Below are positions 19,293 to 29,371 of a stretch of DNA of 64,000 nucleotides, piece after piece. Origin of the DNA: Helicobacter sp. TUL (GTDB taxonomy: Bacteria > Campylobacterota > Campylobacteria > Campylobacterales > Helicobacteraceae). Both the position numbers and the translations under genes were made by a program. The stretch is from assembly GCF_002287135.1 (NCBI RefSeq), contig NZ_NESU01000009.1:1-64000 (forward strand), read 5' to 3'. Numbering within the stretch: position 1 is the first letter of the stretch; each line of letters begins with the position of its first letter. The notes beneath the pieces are model-generated. The model searched no databases. It had not been told where the DNA came from and worked only from the letters and a program-made list of their open reading frames with translations.

Positions 19293-19619
19293 TAAAAACC
19301 TTTGTGTGATTGTAACCCAGACAAGCGTTACTCTAAATGTAGCAAAGCCTAAAAAAGTAAAAATACAGGGATAAGAGATCGTAATTAGGGGCAGATTCTC
19401 ACCTTGCAAGGCTACAAACGAAAATACCAAAACACACATACAATGCTACATATCCCAACAAGCTTTTTTAGTAACAGACTTGCGGTTATTTATGTGAGAA
19501 AAGCGCATCATCTAGGCGAGTGGAATTATAAAATATATAGATTTAAAAACTTATAAAGAACCAAGTGTTTCTATTTTCACACATATAGAATCTGTAGCTC
19601 TCTGAAATTTTAATACATC

Positions 19620-19639
19620 ATTATGTTACATAATGTAAC
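19620..19639. promoter_or_regulatory. Two overlapping perfect palindromes (candidate operator)
   Basis: ATTATGT-T-ACATAAT (19620-19634) and GTTACAT-A-ATGTAAC (19625-19639) are both perfect 7-1-7 palindromes sharing 10 bases. They lie about 140 bp upstream of the HpaA-like start. Spacing and symmetry look like a dimeric repressor site. The regulator is unknown, and the sequence does not match the Fur 7-1-7 or NikR patterns. Confidence 0.5.
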
Positions 19640-19695
19640 TTTTTAATATCAATCAAGAAAAATTTATAATAAATTTCATCAATTTTAAGAAAGTA

Positions 19696-19710
19696 TTTTT
19701 TTTTTTTTTT
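19696..19710 (+). repeat. T15 homopolymer upstream of an HpaA-like lipoprotein gene
   Basis: Fifteen consecutive T residues end 65 bp before the start codon. Tracts of this length slip during replication and, in Helicobacter promoters, can alter expression by changing spacing. It is the longest homopolymer I noticed in the window. Confidence 0.9.
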
Positions 19711-19775
19711 GAGAAAATCCAACATATGCAGGTTATTTTTAATTTGCAATACATCAAAAAATCAAAGGAGTTCGT

Positions 19776-20594
19776 ATGAATAGGACAATTTTCAAAGGTG
19801 TTATTACAGCATTAGGTATGTTTACCTTTATTGGTTGTATAGGTGAAACAGGCGGGGGTTATACGGTTAATAAATTATCAGAAACACCCGCTAAATTCGA
19901 ATATGCAACAACACAAAAAGCCAATAAGACACAAGGCAAGGATATTTATCTCAGTGTTGAGGGCGAGACTGGCGCTCTTGGAATATCCAATGATAAATTT
20001 CAGGAAGCATTACAGAATCTTGTTTCTGAAATCTTGACTAACAAGGGCTACCAAGTAAGCACAAAGAGTCCAAATTTTCAAGAGCGTAAAGATGGTTACC
20101 TCAAGATGCATGTATACGCAAGCATGAATCTTACAAGGAATGTAACCAAGGAACAAAAAGTAGGTGAGAAGTGCCAAACACGTGAGGCTCTTGGGGTTCA
20201 ATTATGTGAAGCTTTTGTAACAAGAGAAGGCACATACACAGGGCATACTAATGTAGTTATTCATTATAATGAACCGCTTAGTGATGTGCATCTTGATTCT
20301 GTAAAATTTGCATTAGATGAAAAAATGCCATTTCATGAGGTAGCAAAAGCACAATACCAAAAGACAAAAGCAAACGATGATTTGGTTAGCAGCATAGCAA
20401 GTTTAGGAAGTATGTTTAGCCAAAAAGAACAGGAGGGTGGTATGTTAGAAGATGATTCGCTAAAAGTGAAAGGTGAATTGTTTAACGCTCTCTATCAAGG
20501 ATTAGGTGCAGCACTTGAAGAACATATTAGCCAGAAAGAAATTAATAGTTTTGAAAGTGCAGTAAAAAGTATCAAGGCTAAAAAAACTTATTAA
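19776..20594 (+). CDS. HpaA-like lipoprotein (neuraminyllactose-binding hemagglutinin family)
   Basis: 272-residue lipoprotein: a signal peptide with lipobox FIGC (Cys near residue 21). I recognise the Helicobacter HpaA family from the pattern NKGYQVSTKS...QERKDGYLKMHV, matching the NQGYKV...QKKEGYLAV region of H. pylori HpaA. A late ALYQGLGAALEEHISQKEINSFESAVKSIKAKK block also matches the HpaA C-terminus in shape and spacing. HpaA is a surface or flagellar-sheath lipoprotein needed for colonisation. The middle part (about 115-150) differs and contains two cysteines. AAAGGAG precedes the ATG. Upstream sit a T15 tract and palindromes suggesting variable expression. Confidence 0.72.
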   Translation: MNRTIFKGVITALGMFTFIGCIGETGGGYTVNKLSETPAKFEYATTQKANKTQGKDIYLSVEGETGALGISNDKFQEALQNLVSEILTNKGYQVSTKSPNFQERKDGYLKMHVYASMNLTRNVTKEQKVGEKCQTREALGVQLCEAFVTREGTYTGHTNVVIHYNEPLSDVHLDSVKFALDEKMPFHEVAKAQYQKTKANDDLVSSIASLGSMFSQKEQEGGMLEDDSLKVKGELFNALYQGLGAALEEHISQKEINSFESAVKSIKAKKTY

Positions 20595-20598
20595 AACT

Positions 20599-20618
20599 TC
20601 TAGATTTTGTGATCTAGA
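20599..20618 (+). terminator. Terminator after the HpaA-like gene
   Basis: TCTAGAT (20599-20605), loop TTTGTG, ATCTAGA (20612-20618) forms a perfect 7-bp stem starting 5 nt after the stop codon, followed by the T-rich TTTAGATTCTT. Confidence 0.6.
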
Positions 20619-20804
20619 TTTAGATTCTTAGAATTTAAATTGTGATTCTTTGACTTACGACTTCAAAGCCATGAGTATTTTTGTATGATACCCATGGCTC
20701 TCCATAAAATAGCATTAAAAATTAATTTTTCTAGTAATTTTTCATACGCCCCAAGAGCTAGATGTATGATTTATATAAAATTATGTCTATTTTTATAAAT
20801 AAAC

Positions 20805-20833
20805 TTGACATTAAATGACTAAACTTATATAAT
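20805..20833 (+). promoter_or_regulatory. Consensus -35/-10 promoter of clpB
   Basis: TTGACA (20805-20810), a 17-bp spacer and TATAAT (20828-20833) form a perfect vegetative promoter, about 32 bp before the clpB start. Perfect -35 boxes are unusual in Helicobacter. I see no CIRCE or HspR-type inverted repeat here. Confidence 0.75.
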
Positions 20834-20865
20834 GCCAAATAACTTAAGATTATAAGGAGAATATC

Positions 20866-23454
20866 ATGAATATTTTTGAAAAACTCACAAACCAACTCAA
20901 AGAAACACTAGATAGTGCAGCAGCTCTTGCGCTCCACAGCCAAAATCAAGAAATAAATATGGCGCATATGTTTTGGGCATTGCTCACAAATACCCAGTCT
21001 GTGCTCAATCAAGCCCTAAATAAGCTCAATATCGATAAGGCTCCCATAGAACTAGAAGCGCGCAGTGTAGCAGATAAACTACCAAAATCCTCTAGCGTAA
21101 CAAAAGAGAATCTAAGCATATCAAAAAACCTTAGTGATGCGCTTGCAAAAGCACAAGGCGAGGCGACAAGAAATGGCGACTCATATATCGCGGTAGATAA
21201 CTTTATCATCGCCAATCTTACAGATTCTGCCTATAAAGAAATTTTTGGCAAATATCTTGATAGCAGTGAGTTGAAAAAAACACTTGAATCTATTCGTGCA
21301 GGGACAAAAATCACTGATCAAAATGATGATTCTAATTTTGAATCTCTTGAAAAATATGGCATTGATCTCACACAAAAGGCGCTTGAAAATGCCATAGATC
21401 CTGTGATAGGTCGTGATGAAGAAATCACAGCAATGATGCAGATTCTCATACGCAAAACCAAAAATAATCCTATCTTGCTTGGAGAACCCGGAGTGGGAAA
21501 AACCGCTGCGGTAGAAGGTTTGGCTCAAAGAATCGTGGCAAAATCTGTGCCCCTATCTTTGCAAAATAAGCGTGTCATTGCCCTAGATATGAGTGCGCTC
21601 ATCGCTGGAGCAAAATATCGCGGAGAGTTTGAGGAGCGACTAAAAGCAGTTATCAACGAAGTCAAAAAAGCTGGAAATATCATACTTTTTATTGATGAGA
21701 TTCACACAATTGTAGGAGCTGGAGCAAGTGAGGGCAGTATGGATGCCGCAAATATCCTAAAACCTGCCCTTGCACGTGGAGAACTCCATACTATAGGTGC
21801 GACAACGCTCAAAGAATACCGCAAGTATTTTGAAAAAGACGCTGCACTTACAAGACGATTTCAACCAATCACGCTTAATGAACCAAATACCAATGAGGCA
21901 TTACAAATCTTGCGCGGCATTAAGCAAAAGCTTGAAGCACATCATAATGTAAGCATTACGGATTCGGCACTTGTGGCGGCAGCTAAGCTTTCTCAACGCT
22001 ATATTCCTGATAGGTTTTTGCCTGATAAAGCCATTGATCTTATTGATGAGGGTGCAGCAGAACTCAAAATGCAAATAGAATCTGAACCTTATGAGCTTAG
22101 TAAAATTAAGCGACAGATTCAAAGTCTTGAGGTAGAAAAACAAGCGCTCAATATGGAAAAAGACAAAAACAATGCCACACGCTTGGAAGAAATTGAGCAA
22201 GATTTGGCAAATTATAATGAAGAAAGACGCACGTTAGAGGGGCAATTTGAAAATGAAAAAGAGGTATTTAGGCAAATTGCAGAGCTAAAAACACAGCTAG
22301 ATTCACTCCAAAGTCAATCAGAAATTGCCAAACGCAATGGGGATTACAACAAAGCTGCGGAAATTGATTATGGCAAAATCCCTCAAATCCAAGAAGAAGA
22401 GAAAAAACTCCAAGAAAAATGGGATACAATGCTAAAACAAGGCACATTGCTAAAAAATGCCGTAACAGAGGAGATCATAGCGGGTATTGTAAGCCGATGG
22501 ACACAAATACCTATCAAAAAAATGCTCCAAAGCCAAAAAGAGCGAATCTTGGGCATAGAAGATGAATTAGCAAAAAGTGTGGTAGGACAAGCAGAAGCAA
22601 TACATGCCATTGCACGCGCTATTAAACGCAACAAGGCTGGATTAAGTGCGCCAAATCGCCCTATAGGAAGCTTTTTATTTCTAGGACCTACAGGAGTTGG
22701 AAAAACACAAAGTGCTAAGAGTTTGGCAAATTTTCTCTTTGATAGCCCAAAAAATCTCGTGCGAATTGATATGAGTGAATATATGGAAAAACACTCTGTA
22801 AGTCGTCTCGTAGGTGCAGCACCAGGCTATGTAGGATATGAAGAAGGTGGTCAGCTCACAGAAGCTATTAGACGCAAACCTTATAGTGTCGTGCTTTTTG
22901 ATGAAATCGAAAAAGCACACCCTGATGTGTTTAATATCCTTTTGCAAGTGCTTGATGATGGGCGATTGACAGATAATAAAGGTGTTGTGGTAGATTTTTC
23001 AAACACAATCATTATCCTTACAAGCAACATAGGAAGTGATAAGATTCTAGAATTGCATGATAAAAGTGATCGTGAAAATACGGTGCGTGATTTGCTAAAA
23101 GGCTACTTTAAGCCAGAGTTTTTAAATAGGCTTGATGATGTCGTGATCTTTAATCCACTAGAACTCAAAGACATTATGGGCATTGTAGATATTATGTTTG
23201 AACAAATCGCACAAGTCGCAGGACAAAAAGGTATCCAAATCTCGCTAAGCGATGAAGCAAAAGCCTTTATTGCTAATGCAGGATTTGATCCTATCTATGG
23301 TGCTAGACCACTCAAACGCGCCCTGTATGAAGAGATAGAAGACAAACTTGCTGAACTTATCTTAGAAGACAAGCTCAAAGAAGGCTCAAAAGTACAATTT
23401 GTGCTTGAAAAAGATAGTGATAATCACGAATATATCCAAGCCATTTACTCATAG
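20866..23454 (+). CDS. clpB: ClpB disaggregase (Hsp100)
   Basis: Hexameric AAA+ chaperone that extracts polypeptides from aggregates together with DnaK. The 862 residues comprise an N-terminal Clp-N repeat domain (1-145), AAA1 with Walker A GEPGVGKT (206-213) and Walker [14 protein letters not shown], and the coiled-coil middle domain (about 405-525, rich in E/K/Q). AAA2 has Walker A GPTGVGKT (607-614) and [19 protein letters not shown]. The C-terminal domain begins near [20 protein letters not shown] precedes the ATG, and the gene has its own promoter. A hairpin covers the stop region. Confidence 0.96.
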   Translation: MNIFEKLTNQLKETLDSAAALALHSQNQEINMAHMFWALLTNTQSVLNQALNKLNIDKAPIELEARSVADKLPKSSSVTKENLSISKNLSDALAKAQGEATRNGDSYIAVDNFIIANLTDSAYKEIFGKYLDSSELKKTLESIRAGTKITDQNDDSNFESLEKYGIDLTQKALENAIDPVIGRDEEITAMMQILIRKTKNNPILLGEPGVGKTAAVEGLAQRIVAKSVPLSLQNKRVIALDMSALIAGAKYRGEFEERLKAVINEVKKAGNIILFIDEIHTIVGAGASEGSMDAANILKPALARGELHTIGATTLKEYRKYFEKDAALTRRFQPITLNEPNTNEALQILRGIKQKLEAHHNVSITDSALVAAAKLSQRYIPDRFLPDKAIDLIDEGAAELKMQIESEPYELSKIKRQIQSLEVEKQALNMEKDKNNATRLEEIEQDLANYNEERRTLEGQFENEKEVFRQIAELKTQLDSLQSQSEIAKRNGDYNKAAEIDYGKIPQIQEEEKKLQEKWDTMLKQGTLLKNAVTEEIIAGIVSRWTQIPIKKMLQSQKERILGIEDELAKSVVGQAEAIHAIARAIKRNKAGLSAPNRPIGSFLFLGPTGVGKTQSAKSLANFLFDSPKNLVRIDMSEYMEKHSVSRLVGAAPGYVGYEEGGQLTEAIRRKPYSVVLFDEIEKAHPDVFNILLQVLDDGRLTDNKGVVVDFSNTIIILTSNIGSDKILELHDKSDRENTVRDLLKGYFKPEFLNRLDDVVIFNPLELKDIMGIVDIMFEQIAQVAGQKGIQISLSDEAKAFIANAGFDPIYGARPLKRALYEEIEDKLAELILEDKLKEGSKVQFVLEKDSDNHEYIQAIYS

Positions 23455-23470
23455 CCTACGCTATGAGTAA
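23445..23470. terminator. Hairpin at the clpB stop codon
   Basis: TTACTCATAGC (23445-23455), loop CTAC, GCTATGAGTAA (23460-23470): a perfect 11-bp stem including the stop codon. There is no T-run afterwards, so it may protect the 3' end or terminate weakly. Confidence 0.45.
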
Positions 23471-23735
23471 GGCTAATCCCTACAGCAATAACACATATTT
23501 GTATGATACAATACCCACAAATTTCACTATATAAGACATAAGAATATCATACATAAGATTCTGTTTTGGGATTTGTGTAGCGCATTGGCATTTGATTAAG
23601 AGAAAAAATCCTAAGGAAATTTCACAAATCTATCACAGAAAAAATACTAGCCTCATAAGCTTTGGTGGTAGTAAGTGCGATGTATAAACCCAAGATAGAA
23701 TCTAAAAAACTAATGACAAAACCTAAGGAAAATCT

Positions 23736-24884
23736 ATGTGGCTAAGTATGCGAAAGTATAGGCATTTTATCTTTTCATTGGCAAGTATATATATCTTTGT
23801 GGGTTGTGGAGATCCCTCTGCTCCACATACACAAAACACATTTACTCAAGCAAACACACATACTAGTGATACATATGCTCCTCAAAGCACCATAATCATA
23901 AGCTTTGTAGGGGATTGTGTATTGGGAGATTATAAGGGAAGTAGTGGTGCTACCTTTAATGCAAAATTTAAAGAAGTGGGCGAGGATTATAGCTATTTTG
24001 GTAAAGGTGTGCGTGAGGTGCTAAGTAATGATGATCTTAGTGTAGGGAATCTTGAAGGTGTCTTGACGGACAAAAATTTGCACAATGCTTTTATAAAGCC
24101 CTTTAGCTTCAAGGGTCCTAGCAAATATACCAATATTCTTAAACATGCAGGTATTGAAAGTGTTAATATCGCCAATAATCACACACGAGACTATGGCACA
24201 GAGGGCTTTAGGGATACCATAGCTATTCTCACAAACGCAGACATTCCGCACTTTGGCGAAGGCATACTTGATATACGAGAAATCAAAGGGCATAAATTTG
24301 GGTTTGCAGGACATCGCGGGTGGAATCCAGACATAAAATATACAGCAAAGAAAGAAGTAGAGGCATTGCGTGCCAAAGGAGCGGAGATTGTAATCTTTGT
24401 CTTTCATTGGGGCGAAGAGCGCCAACATATCGCCAACAAAACACAAAGAGACATTGCGCATTATGTGATTGATAGTGGTGCGGATCTTATCATTGGACAT
24501 CATCCGCATGTCCTCCAAGGCATAGAGGAATACAAGGGCAAAAAAATTGTATATAGTCTAGGAAACTTCATCTATGGTGGGGCAAAAAATCCAAAAGACA
24601 AGGATACGATGATTTATCAAGTGGAATTTAGATTTAATGATACAAAATCCGCACACGCACTACAAAAAGATTCTACACACAAAGCGCAATATGTTTCAAA
24701 CCTTAGTCCTATTGATGTATGGGAGGAACACAACGCGATTGTCATTCATCGCATTATCCCTGCAAACATTTCAAGCCAAAATGCCTATAACGACTATAGC
24801 CCTAGAATCTATCCAAAACAAAGCCAAGATTACACACGCGTGATAAAAAGAGTGAGTGAATATAGCGAGGCGCTAGAAAGATAA
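23736..24884 (+). CDS. CapA-family metallophosphatase-like lipoprotein
   Basis: 382-residue protein related to CapA/PgsA poly-gamma-glutamate proteins, which adopt a calcineurin-like phosphoesterase fold. The N-terminus is a lipoprotein signal (lipobox FVGC near residue 26). Metal-binding family motifs are visible: ISFVGDCVLGD, NLEGVLTD, VNIANNHTRDYG, the HWGEE motif and IIGHHPHVLQGIEEYKGKKIVYSLGNFI. No CapB or CapC partner is nearby, so polyglutamate synthesis is not supported; a standalone envelope hydrolase is more likely. AAGGA precedes the ATG. It follows a 281-bp gene-free gap in which I see nothing else. Confidence 0.8.
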   Translation: MWLSMRKYRHFIFSLASIYIFVGCGDPSAPHTQNTFTQANTHTSDTYAPQSTIIISFVGDCVLGDYKGSSGATFNAKFKEVGEDYSYFGKGVREVLSNDDLSVGNLEGVLTDKNLHNAFIKPFSFKGPSKYTNILKHAGIESVNIANNHTRDYGTEGFRDTIAILTNADIPHFGEGILDIREIKGHKFGFAGHRGWNPDIKYTAKKEVEALRAKGAEIVIFVFHWGEERQHIANKTQRDIAHYVIDSGADLIIGHHPHVLQGIEEYKGKKIVYSLGNFIYGGAKNPKDKDTMIYQVEFRFNDTKSAHALQKDSTHKAQYVSNLSPIDVWEEHNAIVIHRIIPANISSQNAYNDYSPRIYPKQSQDYTRVIKRVSEYSEALER

Positions 24885-24885
24885 C

Positions 24886-24902
24886 CCTAAAGGTTATTTA
24901 GG
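24886..24902. terminator. Short hairpin between convergent genes
   Basis: CCTAAA (24886-24891), loop GGTTA, TTTAGG (24897-24902), between the CapA-like gene and glnA, which converge here. The stem is only 6 bp with no clear T-run. Confidence 0.3.
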
Positions 24903-24943
24903 ATTTCTAGCACCAAAGGATTACTGCTAAGCAAAAAGGCTAG

Positions 24944-26380
24944 TTAGCAGCTATAGGTAGTTAAAAATTCAAAAGGATGCGGTCGCCCTTCCCAAGGCCA
25001 AATCTCTGTCTCAAATTTGTATTGTTTATAAGTTTGGATAAATTCCTCACTAAAAACGCTACCTTCTTTCAGATATGCCTTATCCACAAGCATTTCTTCA
25101 ATCGCATGGCGTAGTGTGTGTGGTAATTGCTTAATGCCCTTTTCTCGAATCTCATCAAGGCTTAACTCAAAAAGATTCATTTCCATTGGCTTACCTGGAT
25201 CGCTTTTTTGCTTAATCCCATCAAGTCCCGCCATCAAAAGCGCTGCAAATGCAAGATATGGATTACTAGAGCTATCTGGGAATCTAAATTCCATTCTCTT
25301 TGCTTTTTCTCCACTATTGTATGGAATCCGAATACTTGCACTACGATTTTGTGCAGAATATGTAAGGATTGAAGGTGCTTCAAAACCTGGTATAAGGCGT
25401 TTATAGGAATTGGTGCTTGCATTTGTAAATGCTGCTAAAGCGCGTGCGTGTTTTAAAACACCACCCAAAAAGTGCAATGCCAAATCACTCAAGCCCTCAT
25501 AGGCATTACCTGCAAAAAGATTTTTGCCCTCTTTCCAAATACTAATATGTGTGTGCATACCACTACCATTATCGTTATAGAGTGGTTTTGGCATAAATGT
25601 TGCTGTTTTGCCATTGAGGTGGGCAACCATTTTTACGACATATTTAAGCTTTTGGACATTATCCGCAGCTTCCAAAATATCACCAAATTTTACGCCTATC
25701 TCACCTTGTCCTTGTGCCACTTCGTGATGCACGATAAATGTTTCTAACCCCACTTGGTTAAGCACTTTTACCATTTCAGCACGAATATCCACCATAGAAT
25801 CTACAGGCGCCACAGGCAAATATCCACCCTTTGTCCCAGGGCGATGTCCGATATTTACGCCCTCAAATTCCTTATCACGATTCCATTCTCCCTCTTCTGT
25901 ATCAATCTCATAATATTGACAATTGACAGAATCTTTAATCTTGATAGAATCAAAGACAAAAAACTCATTTTCTGGTCCAAAATATGCCACATCACCGATT
26001 CCAGAATCTTTAAGATACTGCATAGCACGCTTTACAATGCTTCTTGGGCATTTTTCATAAGGTTGATTTTTATAAATATCCCACACATCACAAAACACTA
26101 CCATTGTTGTATCAGCGGTAAATGGATCGATAAAATATCGCACAGGATCAGGAATAAGAATCATGTCTGATTTATCGACAGGTTGCCAAGCTGGTGCTGA
26201 ACTTCCATCAAAAGGGATACCCTCAAATGTCTTTTCATCAACCGCACTTGCACTAAAGGCTATATGATTCCATACACCCTTAATATCCGTGAATCGGAAA
26301 TCTATGAATTCCACTTCATGCATTTTACATTCTTCAAAAAATTTAGCCACCGCTTGTTGATCGATTTGGATTTTATTCAT
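24944..26380 (-). CDS. glnA: Glutamine synthetase type I
   Basis: ATP-dependent amidation of glutamate, the main ammonia-assimilation step; dodecameric. The start at 26380 gives 478 residues and has AAGGA 8 nt upstream, which itself lies inside the longer frame opening with GTG at 26398. Motifs seen: FDGSSAPAW, the ATP/metal segment [23 protein letters not shown], and NRSASIRIP with the catalytic arginines. Where adenylylatable enzymes have a tyrosine (NLYDL), this protein has NLFEL with Phe at about residue 404, so adenylylation control should be absent, as reported for H. pylori. No glnE- or glnB-like gene is nearby. Confidence 0.95.
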   Translation of the reverse strand: MNKIQIDQQAVAKFFEECKMHEVEFIDFRFTDIKGVWNHIAFSASAVDEKTFEGIPFDGSSAPAWQPVDKSDMILIPDPVRYFIDPFTADTTMVVFCDVWDIYKNQPYEKCPRSIVKRAMQYLKDSGIGDVAYFGPENEFFVFDSIKIKDSVNCQYYEIDTEEGEWNRDKEFEGVNIGHRPGTKGGYLPVAPVDSMVDIRAEMVKVLNQVGLETFIVHHEVAQGQGEIGVKFGDILEAADNVQKLKYVVKMVAHLNGKTATFMPKPLYNDNGSGMHTHISIWKEGKNLFAGNAYEGLSDLALHFLGGVLKHARALAAFTNASTNSYKRLIPGFEAPSILTYSAQNRSASIRIPYNSGEKAKRMEFRFPDSSSNPYLAFAALLMAGLDGIKQKSDPGKPMEMNLFELSLDEIREKGIKQLPHTLRHAIEEMLVDKAYLKEGSVFSEEFIQTYKQYKFETEIWPWEGRPHPFEFLTTYSC

Positions 26381-26424
26381 TTTGGATTCCTTGCTCACAA
26401 AGATAAAATACTGCTGAGAGCGAA

Positions 26425-26430
26425 ATTATA
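26425..26430 (-). promoter_or_regulatory. Candidate -10 box of glnA
   Basis: On the minus strand the exact hexamer TATAAT lies about 45 bp before the chosen glnA start, in an AT-rich stretch between sdaA and glnA. Confidence 0.4.
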
Positions 26431-26469
26431 TGATTTTAGAACTTAAAATTCTCATAACTACTTTGCAAC

Positions 26470-27828
26470 CTAACACACACTAAGATTCTTAGCAAGCCCA
26501 CCCAATGCAGTTTCTTTATATTTGTAATTCATATCCTTGCCGGTTTCATACATCGTTTTAATAACCTCATCAAGCCCTACTTTTGGTGTGCTTTTGCGAG
26601 TCATTGCCATTCTTGCTGCCGAAATAGCCTTGATCGCTCCAAAAGCATTGCGCTCAATACAAGGAATTTGCACCAAGCCACCTACTGGATCACATGTTAA
26701 GCCCAAATGGTGCTCCATAGCCATTTCGGCTGCATTACACGCTTTGTATGCATTTGCACCAAGCGCCGTTGCCATAGCACCTGCTGCCATAGAACTTGCA
26801 CTGCCTATTTCTGCTTGACACCCTGCTTCTGCACCACTAATGCTTGCATTCTTTTTATAAAAAGATCCAATAAGCATAGCTGTTAGGAGAAATTCTACAA
26901 CTTTTTCATCATTAAAGCCTATGGTATGATTTTTGAGATACAACATAACAGCTGGAATCACTGCGCACGCACCATTTGTTGGGGCTGTTACGACCTTGGC
27001 ACCACTCGCATTCTCTTCGGCAATAGCAATAGCATACAATGAAATAAAATCAATAATCCCCATAGGATCGGTAGTAAGCGATATGCGCTCCCTTAAGCCA
27101 TTAGCGCGTCTTTTTAAATGCAATGTGCCTGGTAAGTATTCTTGTGTTGCATGTGTGCCTTTATAATACACCTCTTGCATGACTTCCCAAATCTCATGAC
27201 AATAGCTATAAATCTCCTCTTTGGTATGGAATTGTAGCTCATAGTTATAAGATAGTGTAGCAAGATTCCAATCATGTTCTTGACACAATGTTAGTGCTTG
27301 TGTAGCATTATTTACTTCTATGGCAAGTTTTTGTGTTTTGGCTTTTATGTTGTGTTGTCTCTCTAATTCCAATGCATTAAGCACAAATCCACCACCGATA
27401 GAATAATATGTCTCTTCATCAACCACACTACCATTAGAATCTAATGCCTGTAAAATCATACCATTTTCATGTAGTGGTAAAAATTCTTTAGAAAAAACCA
27501 CATCTCTTTGGTAATCAAACGCAATATCTTTTTGCCCACAAAGAGTGATTATATGTTCTTGTAGCGCCTTATGAATGCTTGTATCTTGTATCTCTGCATC
27601 TAAGTCTTTTGCTTGTAATCCATTCAATCCCCAAATTACTGCTTTATCGCTTAAATGCCCCTTGCCAGTAAGCGAAAGAGAACCATAAAATGTAATGACA
27701 ATGCGCTGTATTTCTGAAAGGCGATTTATAATCTTGGTGCAAAATAAATTTCCAGCAAGCATTGGTCCAAGCGTATGTGAAGAAGATGGACCAACACCTA
27801 TTTTAAAAATACTAAAGTTACTTGACAT
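26470..27828 (-). CDS. sdaA: L-serine ammonia-lyase (iron-sulfur type)
   Basis: Deaminates L-serine to pyruvate and ammonia, feeding serine into central metabolism. The 452-residue single-chain enzyme has the N-terminal GVGPSSSHTLGPM motif and the C-terminal domain with APTNGACAVIPAV, AGCQAEIGSASSMAAGA and LTCDPVGGLVQIPCIERN. The latter supplies cysteines expected to hold a 4Fe-4S cluster. It lies 9 bp downstream of the serine transporter gene, forming an uptake-plus-breakdown operon. Confidence 0.95.
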   Translation of the reverse strand: MSSNFSIFKIGVGPSSSHTLGPMLAGNLFCTKIINRLSEIQRIVITFYGSLSLTGKGHLSDKAVIWGLNGLQAKDLDAEIQDTSIHKALQEHIITLCGQKDIAFDYQRDVVFSKEFLPLHENGMILQALDSNGSVVDEETYYSIGGGFVLNALELERQHNIKAKTQKLAIEVNNATQALTLCQEHDWNLATLSYNYELQFHTKEEIYSYCHEIWEVMQEVYYKGTHATQEYLPGTLHLKRRANGLRERISLTTDPMGIIDFISLYAIAIAEENASGAKVVTAPTNGACAVIPAVMLYLKNHTIGFNDEKVVEFLLTAMLIGSFYKKNASISGAEAGCQAEIGSASSMAAGAMATALGANAYKACNAAEMAMEHHLGLTCDPVGGLVQIPCIERNAFGAIKAISAARMAMTRKSTPKVGLDEVIKTMYETGKDMNYKYKETALGGLAKNLSVC

Positions 27829-27837
27829 TACTTATGC

Positions 27838-29163
27838 CTAAAAACTATAGATAGTGGTAAGAACCGTTAGAATCCCTGTAATAAATACAAAAGCATCAAG
27901 GAATGGATTTTTAAACTTCTTAAGTTTAGATATGCTCCAAATCGCAATAATTGGCATCAAAAATAAAATAACTGCAATAATAGGACCACCAAGCTTTTCA
28001 ATAAAATCCAAGACACTAGGATCAAAATATGCAACTACAAGCATAATGATATACATCACAATGCCACTTGCCACAGAAATTACTTTAAGATTTGGATTCT
28101 CATTACCTGCGAGTTTGCAACATTTACGCACTATGCCATATGCTCCCTCACGCGCACCAAAATAATGCCCAAAAAATGATGTCGTAATAGCCAAAAATGC
28201 AATCAAAGGAGCACCATATGCGATTAGAGGCTGATCCAATTTATTAGCAAAATACGAAAGCACTGGAATATTTTGTTCTCTAGCATGCACAAGCTCATCA
28301 GGACTAAGGCTTAAGACACATGAAAACACAAAAAACATCACAAACACAAGCAATAAGCTCGATGTTGAAAACAAAATCTGATTAGACTTCATTTGTGCAT
28401 GTTGAGCGCCATATTCTTGCTTAACACTAAGTGCAAATGTAGAAATAGCTGGAGAATGATTAAAAGAAAAAACAAGCACAGGCAAGGTAAGCCATACAAC
28501 GACGAGAAACTCTTGCCAGCTAGGAACAACAGACAAACTATCAAATGACCAATGAGGAATAAGATATACAGAAAAAACAAAAAGAGCGATACACAAAGGA
28601 TATACGAGCGATTCACACATTTTGGTAATGAATTTTTCACTAAAAAGCATAACCCCCATAAAAGCACTCACGCCCAAAAACACCAACAATGCACGATACA
28701 TAGGCATAATTTTATGGATAGACTGCCCTTTTTCATTGATAGAAGTAGTATAAATACTTTGTATAAATTGCGCGATACTACTTTCGTGAGGTTCTCCACA
28801 AAGTGGCAGAATCTGATTATAAATAAAACTCTCAACCGTATTTGTTATCCCCACACAATATGCCAAGCAAATAGGAAAAATTGCAAAAAAATACAATATT
28901 GAGATAAAAACACTCACCCCACGCCCAAAATATTCCTCTGCGGCATGTGTGATGTCTTTATTACCATCTGCTTGTGATACAAACAGACTAAGCGCCCTAT
29001 GACTTAAATACACCATAGGAAAAATCACGATACACATAACCACGATAGGCCAAAAACCACCAACCCCAGCTTTGATAGGTAAATACAAGATTCCAGCACC
29101 AACCGCAGTGCCAAAAAGCGAAAGCATCCAACGCGTATCAAAAGTATTCCAACATAACTTCAT
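27838..29163 (-). CDS. sdaC: Serine transporter (SdaC/TdcC family)
   Basis: 441-residue inner-membrane proton-coupled amino-acid permease with about 11 hydrophobic helices. The N-terminal segment FGTAVGAGILYLPIKAG is the hallmark of the hydroxy/aromatic amino-acid permease family. Next to sdaA the substrate is very probably L-serine, a key carbon source in Campylobacterota. The gene is first in a two-gene operon. Confidence 0.9.
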   Translation of the reverse strand: MKLCWNTFDTRWMLSLFGTAVGAGILYLPIKAGVGGFWPIVVMCIVIFPMVYLSHRALSLFVSQADGNKDITHAAEEYFGRGVSVFISILYFFAIFPICLAYCVGITNTVESFIYNQILPLCGEPHESSIAQFIQSIYTTSINEKGQSIHKIMPMYRALLVFLGVSAFMGVMLFSEKFITKMCESLVYPLCIALFVFSVYLIPHWSFDSLSVVPSWQEFLVVVWLTLPVLVFSFNHSPAISTFALSVKQEYGAQHAQMKSNQILFSTSSLLLVFVMFFVFSCVLSLSPDELVHAREQNIPVLSYFANKLDQPLIAYGAPLIAFLAITTSFFGHYFGAREGAYGIVRKCCKLAGNENPNLKVISVASGIVMYIIMLVVAYFDPSVLDFIEKLGGPIIAVILFLMPIIAIWSISKLKKFKNPFLDAFVFITGILTVLTTIYSF

Positions 29164-29371
29164 TACCTCTCCTCATATAAGTTTTGTGTTTTAAGGTATG
29201 GTAGTATAATAGATTTTTGATAAATCCCAAAGGGTATATAAGCCATATCCATAATCATGAGAAAAAACTACACGCTAGAAACGCTATATTTTTATGGATT
29301 AATGCCCAAAAAGTAAGAAAATTGTGTTACACTCCCAGCGATTATTAGGGCGTATAATGAAGGAGGTCATA

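Larger units (their letters stand above)
19293..19775. other. 483-bp divergent intergenic region between purD and the HpaA-like gene
   Basis: No gene or RNA is supported here. The purD-proximal half is unremarkable. The half next to the lipoprotein gene is very AT-rich and holds two overlapping 15-bp perfect palindromes (19620-19639) and a T15 homopolymer (19696-19710), each listed separately. I looked for riboswitch folds upstream of purD and found none I could support. Confidence 0.6.

Noticed and set aside
19380-19450. Riboswitch upstream of purD
   Set aside because: I looked for purine- and TPP-type conserved cores on the minus strand and found only partial, unsupported resemblances.
21181-21528. 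Antisense open frames inside clpB
   Set aside because: They mirror the strong codon bias of clpB and show no independent start signals or family motifs.
24021-24518. 165-residue open frame on the minus strand
   Set aside because: It lies wholly antisense to the well-supported CapA-like gene, is Cys/Met-rich, has no ribosome site and matches no family pattern.
23736-24884. Poly-gamma-glutamate capsule synthesis locus
   Set aside because: Only the CapA-like gene is present; no ligase or membrane partner genes lie nearby.
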